Shown in pieces: positions 15,582 to 24,196 of a stretch of 64,000 nucleotides of DNA. Source of the stretch: Bacillus sp. FJAT-27264 (GTDB lineage Bacteria > Bacillota > Bacilli > Paenibacillales > Paenibacillaceae); NCBI RefSeq assembly GCF_001682855.1, contig NZ_MAQW01000029.1, positions 473,019-537,018 of the forward strand, in the 5' to 3' direction. Position 1 is the first letter of the stretch, and each line of letters opens with the position of its first letter. The translations under genes were made by a program, and so were the position numbers. The notes beneath the pieces are model-generated. The model did not search any database. It worked only from the letters and a program-made list of their open reading frames with translations, and was not told the DNA's origin.

Positions 15582-15943
15582 TGGAGCCGAGGGGAGTCGA
15601 ACCCCTGTCCGAAGATAACGGCACATAAGTTTCTACGAGTGTAGTCACAGTTTTGATGTCACCCGAGTATCGCCCCGTAACCGGCTATACGTTGGGTCAG
15701 CCTGATTATCTTCTTCCGTTGACCCCAGGCGGAGACCAAGCGGCGTATCCCACTACTTGTTAGCCCCTATCCCTGTCACATGGGCGATGCAGGGTAGAAG
15801 CACGCACACAGGTTATTAAGCTGCGAAAGCGTAGTTGTTTTGTTGTTTGCCGTTTAATAGGCTTTAGCGTTGATGAAGCGGACGCGTCCCCACTACTCGC
15901 TGCTCATGCTCGAACTACCCCCGTCGAATCCAAGAACGGCCCC
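15582..15943 (-). ncRNA. ssrA: tmRNA (intact)
   Basis: This 362-base tmRNA rescues stalled ribosomes together with SmpB. The 5' GGGGCCG pairs with 3' CGGCTCC to form the acceptor stem, CCA is nearly complete at the 3' end (GGCTCCA), and the TTCGAC T-loop is present. The tag frame (15851 down to 15813) reads GKQQNNYAFAA followed by tandem TAA stops, giving the degradation tag A-GKQQNNYAFAA. Pseudoknot-forming segments lie between the tag and the tRNA-like end. It lies downstream of secG-rnr-smpB as usual. Four partial copies lie to its left, showing that its 3' part is a favoured integration site. Confidence 0.95.
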
Positions 15944-16137
15944 TCATTAAAAAGGGCGCTTCGGATTAAGCGGATCTTCCAGCAAGAGAGATCCAATCCA
16001 CAGCTTCTTCATCAGAAGACTGCTTAGAAGCAATTACTTTACTTACACAGTATATCACATTTATCAACACTTTAACACGTGGGTTAAAGGAATTGAAGGT
16101 TGAATCTGGAACTGCTGCAAACAACGTACCAACACGA

Positions 16138-16617
16138 CTATCTGGCGATCTTTTGCTTCTCGCGCAGCGCACGTTGAATATCGCGTTGTGCATCTTTTTT
16201 GGCGGCAGTATCACGTTTGTCATACTGCTTCTTCCCTTTACCCAAGCCGATCAGCAGCTTCGCATAGCCATTGCGTATGTAAATCTTCAGCGGCACGATG
16301 GAGTAGCCATCCTGCTTCGATAGACCAAGCAGCTTGTGAATCTGCACCTTATGCATCAATAACTTGCGGGTACGTGTGGGATCTTCAGGATTGGAACGGT
16401 TGCCCTGCTCAAAAGGACTGATATGCATATTGTGAATGTGAATCTCGCCATTACGAATCGTGGCGAAAGCATCCCCAATATTAGCGCGGCCGTTACGAAG
16501 CGATTTAATCTCCGTTCCCGTCAGCACCATTCCAGCCTCAAAAGTGTCCTCGATAAAATAATCATGGGATGCTTTTTTATTCTGGGCGAGCACTTTCCCG
16601 TCTGCCTTTTTACCCAT
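16138..16617 (-). CDS. smpB: SsrA-binding protein SmpB
   Basis: SmpB binds the tRNA-like domain of tmRNA and delivers it to stalled ribosomes for trans-translation. The 159-residue product has the full family pattern: NKKASHDYFIEDTFEAGMVL, TGTEIKSLRNGRANIGDAF, HIHNMHISPFEQGN, and a basic C-terminal tail (KKDAQRDIQRALREKQKIAR) that enters the mRNA channel. ATG 16617 follows AAGGAGTGA; an upstream frame to 16638 only adds that site as codons. It lies between rnr and ssrA on the same strand. Confidence 0.96.
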   Translation of the reverse strand: MGKKADGKVLAQNKKASHDYFIEDTFEAGMVLTGTEIKSLRNGRANIGDAFATIRNGEIHIHNMHISPFEQGNRSNPEDPTRTRKLLMHKVQIHKLLGLSKQDGYSIVPLKIYIRNGYAKLLIGLGKGKKQYDKRDTAAKKDAQRDIQRALREKQKIAR

Positions 16618-16926
16618 GAGAATCACTCCTTGAATCATATTTCATAAAATCATTCGAACGTCAGATCTATATTGTAACAAATGGAATCCACGGAGCGCAA
16701 GGAAGTTGGCAGGGGAGTCCCCAATTTATACTTAACCTTCTCTTCGTGTCTTGCAATTTTGTGTGTCTTCGTCCCTTAGGAGTATGGAATTGAGGTTTAT
16801 CTCTGTGCCAAGGACTCTTACGGGCTAAGCAAATGCTTATTTGCTGCTGTAAAAAGAACGCCGTTCCCTGCAATCAGAGAACAGCGTCTTAATAATTATT
16901 CTTTCAGCAGCTTATTGCGCTGCGAG
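16618..16926. other. rnr-smpB intergenic region
   Basis: This 309-base gap contains the rnr terminator (16851-16890) and probably a promoter for smpB/ssrA. I see no gene or known RNA element in it. Confidence 0.4.
16851..16890 (-). terminator. rnr terminator
   Basis: On the minus strand AAGACGCTGTTCTCTG pairs with CAGGGAACGGCGTTCTT, followed by T residues, 37 bases after the rnr stop. Confidence 0.85.
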
Positions 16927-19809
16927 TTATTTCTTTTTCTTCTTACGGCTCTTGCCCTCGCCGTCTTTACGCTTAGAGGATACCTGCTCCGCGGTCTCTA
17001 CGTTGCCCGGGGTCACGGCTTGTCCGATGAACACGCCACCCTTGGCTTTTTTCTTGCGGCGTCCTTTGCCTTCGACGCCTGCGCCCGCACCAGCAGAGCT
17101 GGTGCCGCCGCGGTCTTCCCGGCTGCGGAACTTCGTACTACCGTCCACGCCGCGGAAGTCGCTGCGGCCGTTGCGGTCATGCCCGCTGCCTGGCGCGCTG
17201 TAGCCGCCTTTGCCAGACCCGAAGCCGAAGTTGATGCCTCCACTTCGGCCCTGCTCCTTCGCGCCGCCAGCGGTACGCTCGGCGCCGTCGCTGCGCTCTG
17301 CACCCGTGCTTACGCCGGGAGCGAGCACTGCTGCTGCCCGGCTCGCATCCTCGCCAGCCCCACGGCCGCCACGCTTGCGCTTGCCGCGGCCACTGCCAGC
17401 CGCGCTGCCTTCGGCACCGCGCGGCATTTCCCAGGCGCGTGCACCCGCCGCGCCTGTCTTCCCTTTACCGGCCTTGCCAGTATCGCCGGTAACACCCTTG
17501 CCTGCCTTGCCGGCATCGGCTACAACACCCGAGCCGGGCTTGCCTTTGCCGCCACGGCCCTTGCCAGCGCCGGCCTTACCGCTGCCCGGCTTGTTGAACC
17601 CGCCTGGGCGCCCGCCCTTGCCTCCGCGGCCGCCGCCAAAACCACCGCTGCGGCGCTCGCCTGCCGCGCGCGGCTTCATATCGACGAGCTCAAAGTCGAT
17701 CGTGTGGTCGTCCATGTTCACACGGGCGACCCGAATCTTCACCTCGTCGCCGATGCGGAACACCTTAGAGGTGCGCTCACCGATAAGCGCCATATGGGCT
17801 TCGTCGAAGTGGTAATAATCGTCGCTCAGTGCGCTGAGACGAATCAGACCTTCGACGGTATTTTCCAGCTCGATGAACATTCCGAAGCTGGTAACACTGC
17901 TGATCATGGCGTCGAATTCCTCGCCCACCTTATCCAGCATGTACTCTGCCTTCTTCAGTTGTTCAGTATCCCGCTCAGCTTCTACTGCTACGCGTTCGCG
18001 CTCAGAGGACTGCTGGGCAATATCCGGCATCCGGGTAGCTAGATATTCCTGTCTCTTCGGAGCCAGCACACCACCGCCTTCAATCACCTCGCGCATCACC
18101 CGGTGGATGACCAGATCGGGATAACGGCGAATTGGCGATGTGAAGTGGGAATAGTATTCCGCGGCAAGCCCGAAATGGCCCGTGCTTTCCGCATCATATT
18201 TAGCCTGCTTCATAGAGCGAAGCATCATCGTGCTGATAACGGTCTGTTCCTTCGTACCCCGAATCTCCTCCAAGAGGTTCTGCAACGCACGCGGGTGAAC
18301 AGAGTTGCCCCGGCCTTTGACATGATGGCCGAAGTTGGCCGCAAAAGCCATAAAGTTCTGCAACTTCTCCGGGTCCGGGTCTTCGTGAATCCGGTATAGG
18401 AAAGGAACCTTCAGCCAGTGGAAATGCTCAGCCACTGTCTCATTGGCTGCCAGCATGAATTCTTCGATAATTTGCTCGGCGACAGAACGTTCCCGTTTTA
18501 CAATATCTACAGCCTTGCCGTTCTCATCAACAATGATCTTGCTCTCTTCAAAGTCGAAGTCAACCGCACCGCGCCGCATCCGCGCATCGCGAAGCTTCAT
18601 GGCCAGCTCTTTCATCAGACGGAAGTCTTCAACCAGTGGACTGTAACGTTCCAGCAGCTCAGGATCTTCCTCTTCCAGGATTCTGCGAACATTTTTATAA
18701 GTCATCCGCTCTTTGGTGCGAATAACGCTCGTGAAGACATCATGCTTCACAACCTTCATATGCTCGTTGAACTCCATCTCACAGGACATCGTCAGACGGT
18801 CCACCTGCGGATTCAAGCTGCAAATCCCGTTCGACAACCGGTGCGGCAGCATTGGGATAACCCGATCCACCAAATACACGCTGCATCCGCGGTCATATGC
18901 TTCTTTATCGAGCTCAGAGCTCTCACGCACATAATAGCCGACGTCCGCAATATGAACGCCCAGCTTGTAGTTTCCGTTGGGGAGCCGCTCTACATTGACT
19001 GCGTCATCAAGGTCCTTCGCATCTTCACCATCAATGGTAACAATGTTCAGACCGCGCAGATCGCGTCGTCCCTGTTGAACGATCTCCTCTTCGGTAATTG
19101 CATCTGGGGCAGCATTCGCCTCCGCCATAACTTCCTCCGGGAAAGCCTCCGGCAGCTGGTGCTTGCGGATGACCGACAGAATATCGATACCCGGATCATC
19201 CTTGTGCCCAAGAATTTCGATAATCTCCCCTTCAGCCGCTGACCGGCCCTCCGGATAATTCACGATGCGTACAACGACCTTCTCGCCATCCACCGCACCA
19301 TTGAAGGACTCCCTAGGAATAAAAATATCCCGGTTAATTCGTTTATCGTCAGGCAGCACAAAACCATAGGTCTCCAGGCTTTGGAATACGCCTACAGTCT
19401 GCAGCACACCTCTTCTAACAATCCTTACTACTTCACCTTCCATCCGTCCACCGGATGGGCTCTTGGAGCTGACGCGCACCAGCACGATATCGCCGTTCAT
19501 AGCACCCTTTAGGTCATTCGCATGGATATATACGTCTGGATGTTCCCGATCATCGGGGATGAGAAAAGCGAAGCCTTTAGCATGTGCCTGCAGTCTTCCA
19601 CGCAGTAGATCCATCCGTTCCGGCACGCCGTAGCGGCTATGGCGGGTCAACACCATACGTCCGTCCTGTTCCAAGGCAATTAGTAGATCCTCAAACGCTT
19701 TGAACTCATTGCTATCTTCCAGAGCGAAATGGCTCACCAGTTCGTCGTAAGTCATAGGTTTGTAGGCTGTTTCGCGCATAAAATCAAGTAGTATTTCCTG
19801 TGTTATCAT
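16927..19809 (-). CDS. rnr: ribonuclease R with a 247-aa basic tail
   Basis: RNase R is a processive 3'-5' exoribonuclease of the RNB family that degrades structured RNA and defective mRNA, including trans-translation substrates. The 960-residue protein has an N-terminal winged helix, two cold-shock domains, the RNB domain with the acidic metal site (DGEDAKDLDDAV near residue 270) and an S1 domain ending near residue 710. The last roughly 247 residues are an unusually long low-complexity tail rich in Gly, Lys, Arg and Ala, ending in poly-Lys; family members usually total 750-820 residues with a short basic end. The tail DNA is distinctly GC-rich. ATG 19809 follows GGTGAAGGA. Confidence 0.95.
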   Translation of the reverse strand: MITQEILLDFMRETAYKPMTYDELVSHFALEDSNEFKAFEDLLIALEQDGRMVLTRHSRYGVPERMDLLRGRLQAHAKGFAFLIPDDREHPDVYIHANDLKGAMNGDIVLVRVSSKSPSGGRMEGEVVRIVRRGVLQTVGVFQSLETYGFVLPDDKRINRDIFIPRESFNGAVDGEKVVVRIVNYPEGRSAAEGEIIEILGHKDDPGIDILSVIRKHQLPEAFPEEVMAEANAAPDAITEEEIVQQGRRDLRGLNIVTIDGEDAKDLDDAVNVERLPNGNYKLGVHIADVGYYVRESSELDKEAYDRGCSVYLVDRVIPMLPHRLSNGICSLNPQVDRLTMSCEMEFNEHMKVVKHDVFTSVIRTKERMTYKNVRRILEEEDPELLERYSPLVEDFRLMKELAMKLRDARMRRGAVDFDFEESKIIVDENGKAVDIVKRERSVAEQIIEEFMLAANETVAEHFHWLKVPFLYRIHEDPDPEKLQNFMAFAANFGHHVKGRGNSVHPRALQNLLEEIRGTKEQTVISTMMLRSMKQAKYDAESTGHFGLAAEYYSHFTSPIRRYPDLVIHRVMREVIEGGGVLAPKRQEYLATRMPDIAQQSSERERVAVEAERDTEQLKKAEYMLDKVGEEFDAMISSVTSFGMFIELENTVEGLIRLSALSDDYYHFDEAHMALIGERTSKVFRIGDEVKIRVARVNMDDHTIDFELVDMKPRAAGERRSGGFGGGRGGKGGRPGGFNKPGSGKAGAGKGRGGKGKPGSGVVADAGKAGKGVTGDTGKAGKGKTGAAGARAWEMPRGAEGSAAGSGRGKRKRGGRGAGEDASRAAAVLAPGVSTGAERSDGAERTAGGAKEQGRSGGINFGFGSGKGGYSAPGSGHDRNGRSDFRGVDGSTKFRSREDRGGTSSAGAGAGVEGKGRRKKKAKGGVFIGQAVTPGNVETAEQVSSKRKDGEGKSRKKKKK

Positions 19810-20005
19810 TTGTTCCTTCACCTCGGCCCTCCGCGGCTCCGTAGCCGCTGGCATATATGTATGGCTTGTCCCTATAGGATAAATATGCCGTAAGTAAAAT
19901 TTACCTTTACCTACTTCATACCCTAGTATACACGAAATCAATCGTCGGCATCCCTAGAACTGTAATCTGGACGTTAAGTAGGGACAAAAAATTAAGATAT
20001 ATAAC

Positions 20006-20051
20006 AAAAAAAGCCTTCGCTCTGTTCCATCCAGAAGAGAGCCAAGGCTTT
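20006..20051 (-). terminator. secG terminator
   Basis: GCAAAGCCTTGGCTCTCTTC pairs with GAACAGAGCGAAGGC on the minus strand and is followed by a run of T residues. It lies between secG and rnr. Confidence 0.8.
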
Positions 20052-20071
20052 GCATGTACATTATAAAGAAT

Positions 20072-20305
20072 CTAGTCAACAAACACTGCAACAAGGATCG
20101 CCATAATGAAGAATCCAGCTGCCAAACCAACTGTTACACGTTGCAGTACGAGTTCCATACCACGTGCCTTTGTTTTACCGAAAAGATGCTCAGCACCGCC
20201 GGAGATGGCACCGGAAAGACCTGCGCTTTTCCCCTTTTGCAGAAGAACGACCGCAATCAGACCGATCGAAAAAACAAGGAGCAATACTTTCAAAAAGATA
20301 TCCAT
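20072..20305 (-). CDS. secG: preprotein translocase subunit SecG
   Basis: This 77-residue small subunit of the SecYEG channel has two membrane helices (about residues 5-22 and 55-74). They flank the conserved cytoplasmic loop LLQKGKSAGLSGAISGGAEHLFGKTKARG. GGAGG precedes the ATG. It starts the conserved secG-rnr-smpB-ssrA order. Confidence 0.95.
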   Translation of the reverse strand: MDIFLKVLLLVFSIGLIAVVLLQKGKSAGLSGAISGGAEHLFGKTKARGMELVLQRVTVGLAAGFFIMAILVAVFVD

Positions 20306-20456
20306 TCACTTCCACCTCCTAAGTCTAAGCATCATTATCTATAGGCATTTAGGGTTCACGAATCTTAAACAGCATTTTTATTTTATCATAACAACTGGGG
20401 TAATACAACCAGTAAGACCATAAGTTCCTTTGAAATCCAGCGATTTGTCTACAATC

Positions 20457-20487
20457 AAAAAAAGACCTGCCGAAATCGACAGGTCTT
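20457..20487 (-). terminator. eno terminator (end of glycolytic operon)
   Basis: AAGACCTGTCG pairs with CGGCAGGTCTT around an ATTT loop on the minus strand, followed by T residues, 27 bases after the eno stop. Confidence 0.9.
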
Positions 20488-20513
20488 CTGTTCACCTCTG
20501 CTAGAGAAGTGAA

Positions 20514-21800
20514 TTATCTTTTAAGGTTGTAGAAGGATTTCAGGCCGTTGTATTGAGCCAATTCACCCAGTTCGTCTTCGATGCGAAGCAATTGGTTGTA
20601 TTTAGCAACACGGTCTGTACGGGAAGGAGCACCTGTCTTGATTTGACCAGCGTTAGTCGCAACTGCGATGTCAGCGATGGTGCTATCTTCGGATTCACCG
20701 GAACGGTGGGAGATAACTGCTGTGTAACCAGCGCGTTTAGCCATTTCGATCGCGTCGAAAGTTTCAGTCAGTGTACCAATTTGGTTAACTTTAACCAAGA
20801 TGGAGTTACCGATACCTTTTTCGATACCTGTTGCAAGACGCTCAGTGTTTGTAACGAACAAGTCGTCACCAACCAATTGAACTTTGTCGCCCAATTTTTC
20901 AGTAAGCAATTTCCAACCATCCCAGTCATCTTCGGACATACCGTCTTCGATGGTGATGATTGGGTATTTATCAACCCAAGAAGCAAGAAGGTCAACATAC
21001 TCAGCGGAAGTGTAAGATTTACCTTCGCCAGCAAGTGTGTATTTACCGTCTTTGTAGAACTCAGTGGAAGCAACGTCCATACCCAGGAATACGTCAACAC
21101 CTGGTTTGTAACCTGCTTTTTCGATAGCTTCGATGATTGTAGTGATTGCTTCTTCGTTGGAACCAAGGTTCGGCGCGAAACCACCTTCGTCACCTACAGC
21201 TGTGTTCAAACCTTTGGAGCTAAGTACGGATTTCAAGTTGTGGAAGATTTCAGCACCAACGCGAAGAGCTTCTTTGAAGCTTGGAGCTCCTACAGGAAGA
21301 ACCATGAACTCTTGAACGTCGATGTTGTTGTCAGCATGCTCACCACCGTTGATGATGTTCATCATTGGTACTGGAAGAGCTTTAGCGTTGAATCCACCAA
21401 GGTATACATACAAAGGTACATCCAAAGCGTCTGCAGCTGCGCGAGCTACAGCCATGGATACAGCCAAGATAGCGTTAGCGCCGAGTTTACCTTTGTTGTG
21501 AGTACCATCAAGGGCGATCATCAATTTGTCGATACCCAGTTGGTCAAGAGCGTCCATACCGATAACTTCTGGAGCGATGATTTCATTTACGTTCTCAACA
21601 GCTTTCAGAACACCTTTACCAAGGTAACGGGATTTGTCGCCATCACGAAGTTCTACAGCTTCGTGTGCACCAGTGGAAGCACCGGAAGGAACGATAGCGC
21701 GGCCTTTAGCACCGGATTCAAGATAAACGTCAACCTCTACAGTAGGGTTACCGCGGGAGTCAAGGACCTCACGAGCATATACGTCAGAAATAATAGTCAT
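20514..21800 (-). CDS. eno: enolase
   Basis: Enolase converts 2-phosphoglycerate to phosphoenolpyruvate in the cytosol. The 428-residue sequence is full length, with the N-terminal SRGNPTVEVDV and SGASTGAHEAVELRDGD segments. It has metal-binding and catalytic regions GDEGGFAPN and IEDGMSEDDWDGW, the signature ILVKVNQIGTLTET and the SHRSGESED loop. It is the last gene of the cggR-gap-pgk-tpiA-gpmI-eno unit. A good RBS (AAAAGGAG) precedes the ATG. The strong codon bias produces a long antisense open frame that is not a gene. Confidence 0.98.
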   Translation of the reverse strand: MTIISDVYAREVLDSRGNPTVEVDVYLESGAKGRAIVPSGASTGAHEAVELRDGDKSRYLGKGVLKAVENVNEIIAPEVIGMDALDQLGIDKLMIALDGTHNKGKLGANAILAVSMAVARAAADALDVPLYVYLGGFNAKALPVPMMNIINGGEHADNNIDVQEFMVLPVGAPSFKEALRVGAEIFHNLKSVLSSKGLNTAVGDEGGFAPNLGSNEEAITTIIEAIEKAGYKPGVDVFLGMDVASTEFYKDGKYTLAGEGKSYTSAEYVDLLASWVDKYPIITIEDGMSEDDWDGWKLLTEKLGDKVQLVGDDLFVTNTERLATGIEKGIGNSILVKVNQIGTLTETFDAIEMAKRAGYTAVISHRSGESEDSTIADIAVATNAGQIKTGAPSRTDRVAKYNQLLRIEDELGELAQYNGLKSFYNLKR

Positions 21801-21871
21801 GTTAGTTAATCTCCTTTTAACGTTGGTATAGTCTTAATTTTGCTTTATTAAACATCCAGCGCGGGTGAAGC

Positions 21872-23416
21872 TTACTTGCGGCTGGCAATCATGGATTGTC
21901 CGGTCATTTCCGCAGGTTGCGGAAGGCCCATCAGATCCAGAATGGTTGGTGCTACATCCGCCAGAATGCCGGCATCACGCAGTACAACATTTTCATCGGT
22001 GAGGATGAACGGTACCGGATTGGTAGTATGCGCCGTGAACGGACGACCGTTCTCGTCAAACACCATATCCGCATTGCCGTGGTCAGCGATAATGATCGCT
22101 ACGCCACCCTTGGCAACAACCGCGTCTACTACTTTACCTACGCACTCATCTGTTACTTCAACAGCCTTGATGGTCGGCTCCAGCATACCGGAGTGTCCAA
22201 CCATGTCGGGATTGGCGAAGTTCAGGATAATAGCATCTTGTCTATCGGCTTCGATCTCCGCTACGCAGGCTGCAGCCACTTCGTATGCGCTCATCTCTGG
22301 CTTCAAGTCATAGGTTGCTACCTTCGGCGAATTAATCAGAATACGAGTTTCCCCAGGAAGCTCTTCATCGCGGCCGCCGCTGAAGAAGAAAGTCACGTGC
22401 GGATACTTTTCAGTCTCTGCAATACGCAATTGCTTCTTGTTATTCTGTACTAGCACTTCACCGAGTGTGTTATCCAGGTTCTTCGGTGCATAGGCTACGT
22501 ATCCTTGCACCGTTTCGCTGAATGTCGTCAGACATACGAAATGCAGTCCTTGCGGGAACAACGGCCCCCGGTCGAAACCGCGGAAATCGGAATTGGTGAA
22601 GACTTGCGACAGTTGAATCGCACGGTCTGGACGGAAGTTCAGGAATACGACGGAATCTCCGCTTTCTACCGTTGCCAGAGGCTTGCCTTCGCTATCCACG
22701 ATTACACTTGGTTCAACGAATTCGTCAAAGACGGAATTCTCGTAAGAAGCCGTGACCGCTTGCAGTGCGTCAGTGTATTTCGGACCTTCACCATACACCA
22801 TAGCACGATAAGTCTTCTCTACCCGTTCCCAACGTTTGTCGCGGTCCATCGCGAAATAACGTCCGGATACAGTAGCAATTCGACCTACGCCTACTTCATC
22901 GATCTTCGCAAGAAGATCCTGCACAAACTTCTTACCGCTGTCAGGCGCTACGTCGCGGCCATCCATAAAGGCATGGATGTACACGTCGTGCATATCTTCC
23001 TTCTTCGCAAGATCAAGCATCGCGAACAAGTGTTGAATATGGCTATGTACCCCTCCGTCGGATACAAGCGCGTACAGATGAAGCTTTTTACCGGTTGTTT
23101 TAGCGTTTCTTACAGCCGCAACAAGCGTCTCGTTATCGAAGAATTCTCCGTCACGAATCGATTTGTCAATACGGGTAAGATCCTGGTATACGATCCGGCC
23201 GGCACCAATGTTAAGGTGACCCACTTCAGAGTTCCCCATTTGTCCTTCCGGCAGACCCACAGCTTCACCGCAAGCAGTTAGCGTGGTGTTCGGATATTGT
23301 TTCAGGTAACGATCATAATTCGGCTTGTTGGCTTGAGCAACTGCGTTGCCTTCATCCGTACCGCGCAGACCGAAACCGTCCATGATAATAAGAGCTACAG
23401 GTCTTGGTGCTGACAT
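21872..23416 (-). CDS. gpmI: 2,3-bisphosphoglycerate-independent phosphoglycerate mutase
   Basis: This is the Mn-dependent, cofactor-independent phosphoglycerate mutase (514 residues), which interconverts 3- and 2-phosphoglycerate. It belongs to the alkaline phosphatase superfamily: MDGFG at the start, the phospho-Ser motif GNSEVGHLNIGAGR near residue 62, the second-domain DGRDVAPDSG and the C-terminal metal site IIADHGNADMV with TAHTTNPVPF. Its ATG lies three bases from the tpiA stop, with GAGGGGGCG as ribosome binding site, so the genes are co-translated. Confidence 0.97.
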   Translation of the reverse strand: MSAPRPVALIIMDGFGLRGTDEGNAVAQANKPNYDRYLKQYPNTTLTACGEAVGLPEGQMGNSEVGHLNIGAGRIVYQDLTRIDKSIRDGEFFDNETLVAAVRNAKTTGKKLHLYALVSDGGVHSHIQHLFAMLDLAKKEDMHDVYIHAFMDGRDVAPDSGKKFVQDLLAKIDEVGVGRIATVSGRYFAMDRDKRWERVEKTYRAMVYGEGPKYTDALQAVTASYENSVFDEFVEPSVIVDSEGKPLATVESGDSVVFLNFRPDRAIQLSQVFTNSDFRGFDRGPLFPQGLHFVCLTTFSETVQGYVAYAPKNLDNTLGEVLVQNNKKQLRIAETEKYPHVTFFFSGGRDEELPGETRILINSPKVATYDLKPEMSAYEVAAACVAEIEADRQDAIILNFANPDMVGHSGMLEPTIKAVEVTDECVGKVVDAVVAKGGVAIIIADHGNADMVFDENGRPFTAHTTNPVPFILTDENVVLRDAGILADVAPTILDLMGLPQPAEMTGQSMIASRK

Positions 23417-23418
23417 TA

Positions 23419-24171
23419 TTACTTCGCCCCCTCAACAAGGGACACGAAGGAATCAGGTTGCAGACTGGCACCGCCGACTAGAGCGCCGTCGATGTCGCTT
23501 TGACCCATGTACTCCGTTACATTCTCAGGCTTCACACTGCCGCCGTATTGAATGCGAACCGCTTCAGCTGTTGCTTCATCATACAGACCTTTAACAAGGC
23601 TACGGATGTAGGCAATAACTTCATTAGCGTCCTGGGAAGTAGAGGATTTACCTGTACCAATCGCCCAGATTGGCTCATAAGCGATAACCACTTTAGCTGC
23701 TTGCTCAGCACTTAGGCCTTGGAATGCAGCTTCAGTTTGAACTTTACAAACGTCTTTAGTTTGGTCAGCTTCACGCTCTTCGAGCTTCTCGCCAACACAT
23801 ACGATTGGAGTAATGCCGTGACGGAATGCTGCATGCAGCTTCTTGTTCACGATTTCGTCTGTCTCGCCAAAATAAGCACGACGCTCGGAGTGGCCGATGA
23901 TAACATAATCCACGCCAAGATCGCTAAGCATTACGCCGCTGATCTCGCCTGTGTATGCTCCGTTATCTTCGAAGTGCAGGTTTTGTGCGCCAATCTTGAT
24001 GTTAGTTCCTTTTACTGCTGCTACCAAAGCAGGTAGGTTAGTGAATGGAGCGCAGATTACAGTCTCTACGCCTTCTACTTCTGCTTTGCCTTTGATGTCG
24101 GCGATAAAACTCTCTGCTTCCGGAACAGTTTTGAACATTTTCCAGTTGCCAGCGATAATAGGTGTTCTCAT
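23419..24171 (-). CDS. tpiA: triosephosphate isomerase
   Basis: This TIM-barrel enzyme (250 residues) interconverts dihydroxyacetone phosphate and glyceraldehyde 3-phosphate. It shows the N-terminal IIAGNWKMFK with the catalytic Lys, IGHSERR with the catalytic His, the signature AYEPIWAIGTGKSS with the catalytic Glu and flexible loop, and the phosphate-binding end IQYGGSVKPEN and ALVGGASL. It lies 25 bases after pgk. Confidence 0.98.
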   Translation of the reverse strand: MRTPIIAGNWKMFKTVPEAESFIADIKGKAEVEGVETVICAPFTNLPALVAAVKGTNIKIGAQNLHFEDNGAYTGEISGVMLSDLGVDYVIIGHSERRAYFGETDEIVNKKLHAAFRHGITPIVCVGEKLEEREADQTKDVCKVQTEAAFQGLSAEQAAKVVIAYEPIWAIGTGKSSTSQDANEVIAYIRSLVKGLYDEATAEAVRIQYGGSVKPENVTEYMGQSDIDGALVGGASLQPDSFVSLVEGAK

Positions 24172-24196
24172 GGCTTGGTTGCCTCCTTCTTGGGTC

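Noticed and set aside
16915..18042. Ala/Arg-rich 375-codon frame opposite the rnr tail
   Set aside because: It is the complement of a GC-rich low-complexity Gly/Lys tail, which keeps all frames open. The RNase R frame is the real one.
20553..21809. Open frame of 418 codons antisense to the whole enolase gene
   Set aside because: It mirrors eno codon for codon, has no ribosome binding site and a Cys/Val/Phe-rich composition. Strong codon bias on the coding strand explains it. The same applies to long antisense frames over gap, pgk and gpmI.
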